Source: Defluviicoccus sp. bin129 (GTDB lineage: Bacteria > Pseudomonadota > Alphaproteobacteria > MPNO01). Taken from it: a stretch of 64,000 nucleotides of DNA. The notes under the pieces are model-generated. The model was given only the letters and a program-made list of their open reading frames with translations. It was not told where the DNA came from and did not search any database. The translations under genes and the position numbers were made by a program. Where the stretch lies: contig MPNO01000004.1 in the NCBI GenBank assembly GCA_002239065.1, positions 91,731 to 155,730 on the forward strand, written 5' to 3'. This document shows, piece by piece, positions 46,166 to 55,240 of this stretch (position 1 is the stretch's first letter; the number at the start of each line of letters is the position of its first letter).

Positions 46166-46343
46166 TGTCTTTCCCCGTGCGGCTGTTTATCGGGCTCCGG
46201 GGCCGCGCGGCGCGGCCGCGTTGGACCGGACCGGCGCGCCCCTAATGAACAAAAAATCAGGCAACGTTTTCCAGCACTCATCATTCATTTTTGGATATCC
46301 CACTATGCGTTCTTAGCGCAAGTGAAAAATTGGGCAGGTTGTT

Positions 46344-46358
46344 ATCATTTGAGATGAT
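46344..46358. promoter_or_regulatory. LysR-type palindrome in front of the lysR gene
   Basis: ATCAT-TTGAG-ATGAT (T-N11-A core TCATTTGAGATGA) ends 15 bp before the LysR start codon and next to its ribosome site, suited to negative autoregulation. It shares both arms with the site at 45666-45680. The surrounding 46240-46370 stretch is markedly A/T-rich compared with the rest of the window. Confidence 0.6.
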
Positions 46359-46372
46359 AGAGGGGTGGCGAA

Positions 46373-47287
46373 ATGCAAAGCAGAAACTTCGACCTGAACC
46401 TTTTCAAGGTGTTGGTCGCATTGTTCGACGAACGCAGCGTCAGCCGGGCCGCGGCGAGGCTGGGGCGGACCCAGTCGGCGATCAGCAACTCGCTGCGAAA
46501 GCTGCGCGAGGCGATGGACGATCCCCTATTCGTTCGGGGACCGGACGGGCTGACGCTCACCCCCAGGGCACGGACGCTGGAAGACCAGGCCCGCGCCATC
46601 GTTCACATGAGCGATACGGTGCTTGCCGACAGCGCACCGTTCGATCCCGGCACCGCGAGCGGCCGGTTTCGCATCGGCGCGCCCGACCGGCTGGGCTTGC
46701 CCGTCATATTGCCGTTCTTTCAGTCCCTTCGCGCGCTGGCGCCGCATACGGCGCTTCACCTGATCACCGCGGATCGGGAGACGGCGCTCTCGCATCTCGA
46801 CGCGGACGAGCTGGATCTCGTTTTCGGCTGGACCGACCACGTGCCGCCCCGGTTCGACGTCCTGCTGATGTTCCGCGAGAGGTTCGCCTGCCTGTGCCGG
46901 CGGGGACATCCGATTCTCCGCTTCGGCGGGTCCCTCGACCTGCCGATGGTCCTGTCCTTTCCGCATCTGGTGGTGAGCGTGGCCGCGGACAACAAGGCGG
47001 CGTTCGATATCGTGCTCGCGCGCATGGGAAAGCAGCGCGAAACCGCGGTCCTGGTGCCGCATTTCCTGATGGTGCCGAGCCTGCTCAAGGAAGACGGCAA
47101 CCTGATCGGCGTCTACACCCAAAGGATCGCCGACCGGCTCGCCCGCGACTTCGATCTCGTCACCAAGCCCATCGCGGCCGGGGTCGAGCCTCTGGATCAA
47201 TACATGATCTGGCACAGGCGCTACGAAACCGATCGACGGCATGGCTGGTTCAGGGAGCGGTTGATGCTCGCCTGCCGCCAGGCCTGA
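46373..47287 (+). CDS. LysR-family transcriptional regulator
   Basis: A 304-residue LysR protein. The N-terminal helix-turn-helix spans about residues 8-65 (LFKVLVALFDERSVSRAAAR, then GRTQSAISNSLRKLREAMDD). The effector-binding domain follows from about residue 95 (SGRFRIGAPDR). It resembles the NodD/PcpR-like branch. It is transcribed away from the haloperoxidase/barrel operon, and both intergenic regions carry the same ATCAT-N5-ATGAT palindrome, so it likely controls itself and that operon. Confidence 0.92.
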   Translation: MQSRNFDLNLFKVLVALFDERSVSRAAARLGRTQSAISNSLRKLREAMDDPLFVRGPDGLTLTPRARTLEDQARAIVHMSDTVLADSAPFDPGTASGRFRIGAPDRLGLPVILPFFQSLRALAPHTALHLITADRETALSHLDADELDLVFGWTDHVPPRFDVLLMFRERFACLCRRGHPILRFGGSLDLPMVLSFPHLVVSVAADNKAAFDIVLARMGKQRETAVLVPHFLMVPSLLKEDGNLIGVYTQRIADRLARDFDLVTKPIAAGVEPLDQYMIWHRRYETDRRHGWFRERLMLACRQA

Positions 47288-47416
47288 GCGCGCCCGGTCG
47301 GCGCCGCGACGCGCTGGCCGGTTGCGAAACAAAGTGCGAGAATTCCCCGGCATACGCATCTCGCCACCGCGGCCCGGTTCGCTACAGATCCTCGACCCAC
47401 TTCAGCCAGGCGCCTC

Positions 47417-50400
47417 GTGATCAGCCCTCCGCAGACCGATTTCCGCCGCATCCTGGTCGCCAACCGGAGCGAAATCGCGATCCGCGCGCTGCGCGCGGCG
47501 GTCGAGCTCGGCATCAGGACGATCGCCATCTATTCCCAGGAGGACCGCTTCGCGCTGCACCGCTTCAAGGCGGACGAGGCCTATCCGGTGGGCCGCGGCA
47601 TGGGCCCGATCGAGGCCTATCTCAGCATCGACGAGGTGATCCGCGTGGCGCGCGAGAACGCGGCCGACGCGATCCACCCGGGCTACGGCTTCCTGTCGGA
47701 AAACCCGGACTTCGCCGAGGCCTGCGCGGTGGCCGGCATCGCCTTCGTCGGCCCCAGGCCGGAGATCATGCGCCGGCTCGGCAACAAGGTCGCGGCCAGG
47801 CAGATCGCGCAATCCGCTGGGGTGCCCGTGGTGCCGGCGACCGGTGCGCTGCCGCGCGACGCCGGCGAGGCGGCGCGGCTCGCCCGCGAGGTCGGCTTTC
47901 CGGTCATGCTGAAGGCGAGCTGGGGCGGCGGCGGGCGCGGCATGCGCGCGATCGAGGACGAACAGGGGCTCGGCGAGGCGGTCGAGGCGGCGCGGCGCGA
48001 ATGTCTCGCGGCGTTCGGCAATGACGAGGTCTATCTCGAGAAGCTGATCCGCCGCGCCCGTCATGTCGAGGTCCAGATCCTCGGCGACAACCACGGCAAT
48101 CTGGTGCACCTGCACGAGCGGGATTGCTCGGTGCAGCGGCGCAACCAGAAGATCGTCGAGCGCGCGCCGGCGCACTACCTCGACCGGAAGACGCGCGCGG
48201 CGATCCACGACTGCGCGCTGAAGATCGGCCGCGCGGTCGATTACAACAACGCCGGGACGGTCGAGTTCCTGGTCGACGACGACACCGGCGCGTTCCATTT
48301 CATCGAGGTCAACCCGCGCATCCAGGTCGAGCACACGGTCACCGAGGCGGTCACCGGCGTCGACCTGGTGAAGGCGCAGATCCGCATCGCCGACGGGGCC
48401 GCGATCGGCGCGCCCGGGACCGGAATCCCGGGCCAGGACGACATAAGGGTGAACGGCCACGCGGTGCAGTGCCGGGTCACCACGGAGGACCCGGAGAACA
48501 GCTTCATCCCCGATTACGGCGTGCTCACCGCCTATCGCGGCGCCACCGGGTTCGGCCTGCGGCTCGACGGCGGCACCGCCTATTCCGGCGCGCGGATCAC
48601 GCCGTTCTACGATTCGCTGCTGGAGAAGGTCACCGCCTGGGCGCCGACGCTGGACGAGGCGATCCGGCGGATGGACCGGGCCCTGCGCGAATTCCGCATC
48701 CGCGGCGTCGCCACCAACCTCGCCTTCCTCGAAAACGTGATCGGCCACCCGCAATTCCTCGAAGGCGCCTGCACGACGCGGTTCGTCGACGAGACGCCGG
48801 AGCTGTTCGACTTCGCCGGTCGGCAGGATCGCGCGACAAGGCTACTGCGTTATGTCGGCGAGGTGATCGTCAACGGCAACGGCGCCGTCGAAGGCCGGCC
48901 CGAACCGCCGACGCGCCAGGCGCCGGACGCGCCGGAGGTCGCCGCCGTGGAAATTCCCGACGGGTCGCGCCAGCGCCTCGACGCGCTCGGCCCCGAGGGC
49001 TTCGCCCGCTGGATGCTCGACCAGGACCGGGTGCTGATGACCGACACGACGTTCCGCGACGCCCACCAGTCGCTGCTGGCGACGAGGGTGCGGAGCTACG
49101 ACCTGGCCGCCATCGCGCCGGCCTATGCGCGCCTGCTGCCGCAGCTCCTCTCGGTGGAGTGCTGGGGCGGCGCGACCTTCGACGTGGCGATGCGCTTTCT
49201 CGACGAATGCCCGTGGGAGCGTCTGGAGCGGTTGCGCGCGGCGATGCCCAACCTCCTGACCCAGATGCTGCTGCGCGCCTCCAACGGCGTCGGCTACACC
49301 ACCTATCCCGACAACGTGGTGCGCTATTTCGTGCGCCAGTCGGCCGAGACCGGGGTCGATTTGTTCCGCATCTTCGATGCGCTCAACTGGGTCGAGAACA
49401 TGCGCCCGGCGATGGATGCGGTGCTGGAGACCGGCAGGCTCTGCGAGGCGGCGATCTGCTACACCGGCGACATCACCGATCCGGGCCGGCCGAAATACGA
49501 CCTCCGATACTATGTCACGCTGGCCCGCGAGCTGGAGGCGGCGGGCGCCCATATCCTCGGTCTCAAGGACATGGCGGGGCTGTGCAAGCCGGCGGCCGCC
49601 CGCCTCCTGGTCGAGACGCTGAAGCAGGAGATCGGCATCCCGATCCACTTCCACACCCACGATACCAGCGGGATTTCCGCCGCCAGCGTGCTCGCCGCGG
49701 TCGAGGCCGGGGTCGACGCGGTCGACGCGGCGATGGATTCGATGAGCGGGCTCACCTCGCAGCCGAGCTTCGGCTCGATCGTCGCCGCGCTGCGCCATTC
49801 GCCCCGCGACCCCGGGATCGAGCCCGACACGGTGATGACGCTGTCGACCTACTGGGAGCAGGTGCGCAACCTCTACCGCGCCTTCGAGAGCGACTTCCGG
49901 GCCGGCACGTCCGATGTCTACAACCACGAGATCCCCGGCGGCCAGTACACCAATCTGCGCGAACAGGCGCGCGGGCTCGGCATCGACGACCAGCGCTGGC
50001 CCGAGGTCTCCAGGACCTATGCCGAGGTCAACCGCATGTTCGGCGACATCGTGAAGGTCACGCCGTCGTCCAAGGTGGTCGGCGACATGGCGCTGATGAT
50101 GGTCACCGGCGGTCTGACGCCGGAAGACGTGGCCAACCCGGATCGCGAGATCGCCTTCCCGGAATCGGTGGTCTCGCTGTTCGCGGGCGAGCTGGGGCAG
50201 CCGCATGGCGGCTTCCCGCGGGCGCTCCAGGACAAGATCCTCAAGGAGCGGGAGCCGATCGCCGTGCGGCCCGGCTCGGTGATGCCCGCCGCCGATCTCG
50301 CAGCCGGGCGCAAGCAGGCCGAAGACAGCGCCGGGCGTCCGATCAGCGACGCCGAATTCGCCTCCTGGCTGATGTACCCGCAGGTCTTCGCCGGGTACGC

Positions 50401-50881
50401 CGCCCGGCAGCGCGAATACGGCGATGTCAGCGTGCTGCCCACGCCGGTCTATTTCTACGGCATGGAGCCCGGCGAGGAGATCGCCGTCGAGATCGAGCGC
50501 GGGCGCATCCTGATCGTCCGCTACCTCGCGCGCAGCGAGACCGACCGGAAGGGCGAATGCACGATCTTCTTCGAGCTCAACGGCCAGCCCCGGACGGTGC
50601 GTGTCGCCGACCGGAGCGCCGCCGCGGCGGACCTGGCGCTGCCCAAGGCCGAGGAGGGCAATGCCGGCCATGTCGGCGCGCCGATGCCCGGGATGGTGGT
50701 CAAGGTGTTCTTCGGCGAGGGCGAGGCGGTGGAGGAGGGCGACGTTCTGGTCGCCATCGAGGCGATGAAGATGGAGACCGTGATCCGCGCCGAACGCAGC
50801 GGCGTGGTCTCCGAGATCGTGGCGCCGGCCGGCACCACCGTCGATACCAAGGACCTGCTGGTCGTGGTGGGCGCCGCCTAG
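47417..50881 (+). CDS. pyc: Pyruvate carboxylase
   Basis: A complete 1154-residue alpha4-type pyruvate carboxylase that makes oxaloacetate from pyruvate, bicarbonate and ATP. Domains in order: biotin carboxylase (residues ~8-455; ATP-grasp with SWGGGGRGMRA near 176 and EVNPRIQVEHTVTE near 298), carboxyltransferase (from ~540; TTFRDAHQSLLATRVRS, HFHTHDTSG), and the biotin carboxyl carrier with biotinylated K1118 in EAMKMET. The start is GTG 47417. It stands alone, about 130 bp after the lysR gene, and serves central metabolism rather than the nearby catabolic operons. Confidence 0.97.
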   Translation: MISPPQTDFRRILVANRSEIAIRALRAAVELGIRTIAIYSQEDRFALHRFKADEAYPVGRGMGPIEAYLSIDEVIRVARENAADAIHPGYGFLSENPDFAEACAVAGIAFVGPRPEIMRRLGNKVAARQIAQSAGVPVVPATGALPRDAGEAARLAREVGFPVMLKASWGGGGRGMRAIEDEQGLGEAVEAARRECLAAFGNDEVYLEKLIRRARHVEVQILGDNHGNLVHLHERDCSVQRRNQKIVERAPAHYLDRKTRAAIHDCALKIGRAVDYNNAGTVEFLVDDDTGAFHFIEVNPRIQVEHTVTEAVTGVDLVKAQIRIADGAAIGAPGTGIPGQDDIRVNGHAVQCRVTTEDPENSFIPDYGVLTAYRGATGFGLRLDGGTAYSGARITPFYDSLLEKVTAWAPTLDEAIRRMDRALREFRIRGVATNLAFLENVIGHPQFLEGACTTRFVDETPELFDFAGRQDRATRLLRYVGEVIVNGNGAVEGRPEPPTRQAPDAPEVAAVEIPDGSRQRLDALGPEGFARWMLDQDRVLMTDTTFRDAHQSLLATRVRSYDLAAIAPAYARLLPQLLSVECWGGATFDVAMRFLDECPWERLERLRAAMPNLLTQMLLRASNGVGYTTYPDNVVRYFVRQSAETGVDLFRIFDALNWVENMRPAMDAVLETGRLCEAAICYTGDITDPGRPKYDLRYYVTLARELEAAGAHILGLKDMAGLCKPAAARLLVETLKQEIGIPIHFHTHDTSGISAASVLAAVEAGVDAVDAAMDSMSGLTSQPSFGSIVAALRHSPRDPGIEPDTVMTLSTYWEQVRNLYRAFESDFRAGTSDVYNHEIPGGQYTNLREQARGLGIDDQRWPEVSRTYAEVNRMFGDIVKVTPSSKVVGDMALMMVTGGLTPEDVANPDREIAFPESVVSLFAGELGQPHGGFPRALQDKILKEREPIAVRPGSVMPAADLAAGRKQAEDSAGRPISDAEFASWLMYPQVFAGYAARQREYGDVSVLPTPVYFYGMEPGEEIAVEIERGRILIVRYLARSETDRKGECTIFFELNGQPRTVRVADRSAAAADLALPKAEEGNAGHVGAPMPGMVVKVFFGEGEAVEEGDVLVAIEAMKMETVIRAERSGVVSEIVAPAGTTVDTKDLLVVVGAA

Positions 50882-50928
50882 TGTCTCGGGTGCGCAGTTC
50901 CAGGCCTTGCGATTCCGCGCTCTCCACC

Positions 50929-51038
50929 CGTCACGCCCGGACTTGTTCCACTGCTGTCCGGTTTAGATTTTCGACGCGGGCCGCACCCGGTTCTCTCCGC
51001 CCCGCCCATGGGTGCCCGGAACAAGTCCGGGCATGACG
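50929..51038. repeat. Intergenic inverted repeat (alphaproteobacterial palindromic type)
   Basis: CGTCACGCCCGGACTTGTTCC at 50929-50949 has its complement at 51018-51038 with one mismatch, around a 68-bp centre. The core CCCGGACTTGTTCCGGGC-type sequence is a familiar dispersed intergenic palindrome in alphaproteobacteria. It fills most of the 236-bp gap between pyruvate carboxylase and the FAH gene, which holds no other gene. Confidence 0.8.
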
Positions 51039-51117
51039 CGGTGGGGAGAGGATGAGATAGCGCACGAAATCCTGGACCAGGGCACCGTCACGATCACTGC
51101 GCATCCGGAGTCAGGGA

Positions 51118-52214
51118 ATGTATCTCGCGAGCTTCCGCTTCCACGAGGACGAGCGCATCGGCGCCCGCATCGATGACCGCCACCTGGTCGATTTCCACGC
51201 CGCCGCCGGGAGCCTGGGCGAGCGCTGGGCGTATCCGACGATGCTGGACCTGATCGCGGGCGGCGAAGCGGCGCTCGACACCGCGTCGAGGCTGCTGGAG
51301 GCGGCGGCGGGGAGCCCGTACGTCGCGCGCATCCCGATGGCCGAGATCGCCTGGCTGCCGCCGGTCACGCGCCCGGGCAAGATCTGCGGCGTGGCGCTCA
51401 ACAACTCGGCCTCGGACGCGCGCAAGATCTCCTCGCCCGACCACCCGATGTTCTTCCTCAAGCCGAGCACCTGCCTGGTCGGCCACCTGCAACCCATCGT
51501 CTCCCGCAGCCAGTACATGGGCTTCCACCCCGAGCCCGAGCTCGGCGTGGTGATCTCGCGCCTCGCGAGAAATGTCGATCCGACGGCGGCGATGGACCAT
51601 GTCTGCGGCTACACCATCGTCAACGACGTGACCGGCAACGACATGCGCGCCGAGGACCGGGTGCACTACTACGCCCTCTATCCGAAGCCGGACAGCCCGG
51701 ACGAGGTGGAGAAGCGCGAGCAGCATCTTTCCTACACCGCGCGCTACAAGGGCGCGGATTCCTTCGGCCCCGCCGGGCCGTGGCTCGCCACAAGGGACGA
51801 GGTGCCCGACCCGCACGACCTCGACGTCGTCTGCTCTGTCGGCGGCGAGGTCTTCGCCGAGGACAACACCCGGCACTACACCTACCGGGTCGAGGAGGTG
51901 ATCGCCTATATCTCGCGCTACCTGACGCTGGAGCCCGGCGACATCGTCTCCATGGGAACCGCCTTCCGGGCCGCCGGGGCGGGGGGGCGCTCGCCTATCG
52001 CGCCCGCGCCCTGACGCGGGCCCCCGGCGACAGCGTCGCCGGGGGACCCTCCTTCGGGGCGGGGGGGGAGGCCCGCAAGCCCCTGCATGCCGCGAATTTC
52101 GCCCGCCTTGACGGTCCCTGCGACATCTCGATCTCGCGTCTCGGCACCCTCAGCAACCCGATCGAGCGCGACACGACGGAGCCTGGGGACTGGCGCCTTC
52201 CGGGCAGGAGGTAG
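51118..52214 (+). pseudogene. Fumarylacetoacetate hydrolase (FAH) family protein, frameshifted by an 80-bp insert
   Basis: From ATG 51118 (GGAGTCAGGGA in front) the FAH domain reads normally: PGKICGVALN near residue 88, GFHPEPELGVVIS with metal-binding acids, YTIVNDVTGND, then LEPGDIVSMGTAFRAAG. After position 51987 the frame runs to a stop at 52014, while the true C-terminus (LHAANFARLDG, GTLSNPIE) continues in another frame to 52214. Between them lies an 80-bp insert bounded by the 13-bp repeat CGGGGCGGGGGGG. Deleting exactly 80 bp joins both parts into one frame of about 338 residues. FAH enzymes hydrolyse or isomerise oxo-diacids from aromatic ring cleavage, which fits the adjacent MhpB-type dioxygenase gene. 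Confidence 0.85.
51975..52067. repeat. 80-bp GC-rich insert with 13-bp terminal direct repeats and internal hairpin
   Basis: CGGGGCGGGGGGG occurs at 51975-51987 and 52055-52067, exactly 80 bp apart. Between them is a perfect 11-bp stem (CCCCCGGCGAC at 52021-52031 with its complement at 52035-52045, loop AGC). 80 = 3n+2 explains the frame change in the FAH gene. Confidence 0.88.
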
Positions 52215-52218
52215 GGCG

Positions 52219-53181
52219 GTGGCGAACCCGCATCTGGTGTGCACCTCGCACTCGCCGATCCTCTATCTGCGGCCGCGCAAGCCCGCCTGCGAGGACGAGA
52301 TCTTTCGTGTCCTGGCCGAGCGGCGCGAGGCGGTGCGGGCGTTCGACCCCGAGATCGTGTTCGTCTTCGGCGCCGATCACTATGCCGGGTTTCACCTGAA
52401 CGCGATGCCGAGCTTCTGCATCGGCCGGGGCGACGCGGCGGCGGTGGACGACGTGGGCGGCTTTCCCGGGCCGCTCGACGTGGACCGCGAGGCGGGGCTC
52501 GGGCTGCTGGAATTCCTTCGCCGCGAGGGCTTCGACCCGGCCCAGTCGCTCAGGATGACCGTCGACCACGGGTTTTCCCAGACCATGAAGAACGTGCTGG
52601 GCGCGCTCGACGCCTACGCTTGCGTCCCCGTCTTCATCAGCGCGATGACCACCCCCTTCCTGCCGTTCCGGAGGTCGCGCGAACTCGGCGCGGCGGTCGG
52701 GCGCTACGCGGCGGTGCTGGAGAGAAGGGTGCTGTTCCTCGCCTCCGGCGGGCTGTCGCACCACCCCGCCCGGTACTATCCGCCGATCGGCGAGGGCTCG
52801 CCCGAGGTTGAGGCCTGGCAGATGGCGGGCAGCGCCGGCGGCAGCTTCACCGACGAGGCGTGGTTCCGGACCCTGTTCGACATGCATGTCGAGGGCGCCC
52901 GGATGCTGGCCGACGGCAGGCGCGGCAGGGCGGATGTACGGCTCAACCCGGAGGTCGACCGCGCCTTCCTCGACATCCTCTCATCCGGCGACCTCGCCCC
53001 GCTCGATGCCTGGGATGTCGGCGCGCTCTTCGAGACGGCCGGGATCGGCTTCACCGAGGTGCATGGCTGGATCGCCGCGGTTGCCGCCAACCTCGCCTGC
53101 GGCGGCAATCCGCCCGCGGTCGATTTCTATCTCGACGCGCTGGAATACGCGATCGGCTACGGCATCGTGCATGCCGGCTGA
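52219..53181 (+). CDS. mhpB: MhpB-type class III extradiol dioxygenase (2,3-dihydroxyphenylpropionate 1,2-dioxygenase-like)
   Basis: A 320-residue LigB-superfamily dioxygenase, about the length of E. coli MhpB. The N-terminal CTSHSPIL with H11, GADHYAGF with H54, and TVDHGFSQ with H117 give the Fe(II) and acid-base histidines; LASGGLSHHPAR lies near residue 176. Such enzymes meta-cleave 3-substituted catechols such as 2,3-dihydroxyphenylpropionate. GTG 52219 follows GCAGGAGG and lies 4 bp after the FAH-gene stop, so the two form an operon. It is convergent with the TRAP transporter. The exact catechol is not proven. Confidence 0.87.
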   Translation: MANPHLVCTSHSPILYLRPRKPACEDEIFRVLAERREAVRAFDPEIVFVFGADHYAGFHLNAMPSFCIGRGDAAAVDDVGGFPGPLDVDREAGLGLLEFLRREGFDPAQSLRMTVDHGFSQTMKNVLGALDAYACVPVFISAMTTPFLPFRRSRELGAAVGRYAAVLERRVLFLASGGLSHHPARYYPPIGEGSPEVEAWQMAGSAGGSFTDEAWFRTLFDMHVEGARMLADGRRGRADVRLNPEVDRAFLDILSSGDLAPLDAWDVGALFETAGIGFTEVHGWIAAVAANLACGGNPPAVDFYLDALEYAIGYGIVHAG

Positions 53182-53186
53182 GCGGG

Positions 53187-54548
53187 CTATTCGAGGATCG
53201 TCCGCGGCAGCCACATGGCGATCTCGGGGAAGCTTATCACCAGGCCCAGCCCCACCAGCTGCAGCATCACGAAGGGGATGATGCCGCGATAGATCTGCTG
53301 GATTCGCACCTCGGGCGGCGCCACCCCCTTCATGTAGAACAGCGCGAAGCCGAAGGGCGGGGTGAGGAACGAGGTCTGCAAATTCACCGCGAGCAGGATG
53401 GCGAACCAGTAGACCACCTCGGCCCTGGGCAGATGGTCGCCGAAATCGAGCGCGGCCAGGATCGGCGCGAAGACGGGCAGCACGATCAGGGTGATCTCGA
53501 TCCAGTCGAAGAAGAAGCCGAGCAGGAAGGTCACCACCATGAGGATCGCGAGGATGCCCCAGGGACCGACGCCGAGGGAATAGACCAGGTCGTTGATCAG
53601 GTCGTCGCCGCCGAGCGAGCGGAAGACATAGGAGAACGCCGTCGCGCCGACGAAGATGAAGAAGATCATCCCGTTGGTGATCGCCGTGCGCTCGACCACG
53701 TCCTTGAGCACCTTCCATGTGAGCTTGCGGTTGACGACGGCGAGCAGAAGCGCGCCGACCGCGCCGACGCCCGCGGCTTCCGTCGGCGTCGCCCAGCCCG
53801 CCACGATGGAGCCCAGCACCAGCAGGATCAGGAACACCGTCGGGATGAAGCCGCGCATCAGCAGCAGCACCAGCTCGCCCACGGTCTGCGGCCCCACGTC
53901 CTTCGGCAGTGGCGGCGCGAGCTCCGGCTTGAATCGGCAGATCGAGAAGATGTAGGCGAAGTAGAGCCCGGACAGGATCAGCCCGGGAAATACCGCCGCG
54001 ACGAACAGCGTGCCGACCGAACGGCCGAGCAGGTCGGCCATGATCACCAGCATGATGCTGGGCGGAATCAGGATTCCGAGCGTGCCGGAGGCCGCAATGG
54101 TGCCGGTGGCAAGCTCCGTATTGTATCTGCGCTCCAGCATGACCGGCAGTGCCATCAGGCTGATCATCACCACCGAGGCGCCGATGATGCCGGTGGTCGC
54201 GGCCAGGATCGTCCCCATCACGGTGACCGCCAGCGCCAGCCCGCCCGGGGTGCGGCGCAGCAGCACCTGGAGGCAATGCAGCAGATCGGCGGCGACGCCG
54301 GCGCGTTCGAGCATCGTCCCCATGAAGATGAACATGGGGATCGCCACCAGCACCAGGTTATCCGCGATCCCCCAGATCCTGAGCACCAGGTTGAACAGCT
54401 CGACCTGCGAGAAGACGTCGAAATACATGCCGATGAAGCCGAAGGCGAGCCCCACCCCGCCGAGCACGAAGCCCACCGGAAACCCCGAGAACAGCAGGAT
54501 CGCCAGGGCGACGAACATCAGGATCGGCAGGTAATCCTCGAAATACAT
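53187..54548 (-). CDS. dctM: TRAP transporter large permease (DctM-like)
   Basis: A 453-residue protein with 12-13 predicted membrane segments and the DctM motif AIPMFIFMGTMLERAGVA near residue 68, then the ATGTIAASGTLGILIPPS region near 147. It forms the solute channel of a tripartite ATP-independent transporter with the next two genes. There is a 3-bp gap to dctQ, and a 5-bp gap to the convergent dioxygenase gene. The neighbouring ring-cleavage genes suggest an aromatic acid as solute. Confidence 0.93.
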   Translation of the reverse strand: MYFEDYLPILMFVALAILLFSGFPVGFVLGGVGLAFGFIGMYFDVFSQVELFNLVLRIWGIADNLVLVAIPMFIFMGTMLERAGVAADLLHCLQVLLRRTPGGLALAVTVMGTILAATTGIIGASVVMISLMALPVMLERRYNTELATGTIAASGTLGILIPPSIMLVIMADLLGRSVGTLFVAAVFPGLILSGLYFAYIFSICRFKPELAPPLPKDVGPQTVGELVLLLMRGFIPTVFLILLVLGSIVAGWATPTEAAGVGAVGALLLAVVNRKLTWKVLKDVVERTAITNGMIFFIFVGATAFSYVFRSLGGDDLINDLVYSLGVGPWGILAILMVVTFLLGFFFDWIEITLIVLPVFAPILAALDFGDHLPRAEVVYWFAILLAVNLQTSFLTPPFGFALFYMKGVAPPEVRIQQIYRGIIPFVMLQLVGLGLVISFPEIAMWLPRTILE

Positions 54549-54551
54549 CGC

Positions 54552-55139
54552 CTAGCGCCCCTGCCCGGGAAGCACCGGGTCGATCTTTTCCTCCGGCTGC
54601 GCTTCCTCCTCGGCGACGATGCGGCGGAAATCCGGCGGCCCGAACAGGTCGATGAACCGGCGCAGCAGCACCACGATGCAGGCGAGCAGCAGGGTGAACA
54701 AGCCGATCGGCATGAATGCCTTGACCGCCCAGCGCCAGGGCAGGCCGGTGGCGGAATCGGAGGCTTCGTTGAGGTGCCAGGACCGCTCGACGAAATCGAT
54801 CGAGAACCAGGCGACGATCAGGCAGTAGGGGATGGCGAACAGCAGGCAGCCGAACAGCTCGACCCAGTTCCGGGTCCGCGACGACATGCCTTCGCGCATC
54901 AGGTCGATGCGCACATGGCCGCCCTTGAGATAGACGAAACCCATGCAGAGCAGGAACAGCATCGCGTGCAGATGCCATTCGCCTTCCTGCAGCTTGGTCG
55001 ACCCCAGCACCAGGAAACGCCGGGTGATCACGTCGAACAGGATGATCACCATCAGCGGGATCGCGATCCAGGCGCCGGCGCGGCCGATGCCCATCACGAT
55101 GCGCGAGAGAAACTTTTCCAAAGCGAGGAGTTGCCGCAT
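54552..55139 (-). CDS. dctQ: TRAP transporter small permease (DctQ-like)
   Basis: A 195-residue protein with four membrane segments and the DctQ signature VITRRFLVLGS near residue 37 followed by GGHVRIDLMRE near 72. ATG 55139 gives the usual short N-terminus (MRQLLALEKFLSR); an ATG 11 codons upstream would lie close to the intergenic hairpin and was not chosen. It works with DctM and DctP. Confidence 0.88.
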   Translation of the reverse strand: MRQLLALEKFLSRIVMGIGRAGAWIAIPLMVIILFDVITRRFLVLGSTKLQEGEWHLHAMLFLLCMGFVYLKGGHVRIDLMREGMSSRTRNWVELFGCLLFAIPYCLIVAWFSIDFVERSWHLNEASDSATGLPWRWAVKAFMPIGLFTLLLACIVVLLRRFIDLFGPPDFRRIVAEEEAQPEEKIDPVLPGQGR

Positions 55140-55177
55140 GAAGAAGCCGGTTCCGGCTGGGCGTTCGCACAAAGAAC

Positions 55178-55206
55178 GCCGGAGCCGCGACCAATGCGGC
55201 TCCGGC
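55178..55206 (-). terminator. Intercistronic hairpin between dctP and dctQ
   Basis: A perfect 11-bp stem: GCCGGAGCCGC at 55178-55188 pairs with 55196-55206, 7-nt loop. On the transcribed minus strand it is followed by the weak T-rich GTTCTTTG. It lies just after the binding-protein gene and is probably an attenuator or mRNA-stabilising hairpin that raises DctP over the permease. Confidence 0.65.
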
Positions 55207-55240
55207 GCCCGTCTATTATGCCGGAGATGCGTGCTCTACG

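Noticed and set aside
48124..51036. 970-codon plus-strand open frame
   Set aside because: Second frame of the pyruvate carboxylase gene; the real frame carries all motifs.
50882..51117. CRISPR array or insertion-sequence end
   Set aside because: Only one inverted repeat pair is present, with no regular spacers, no transposase and no target duplication.
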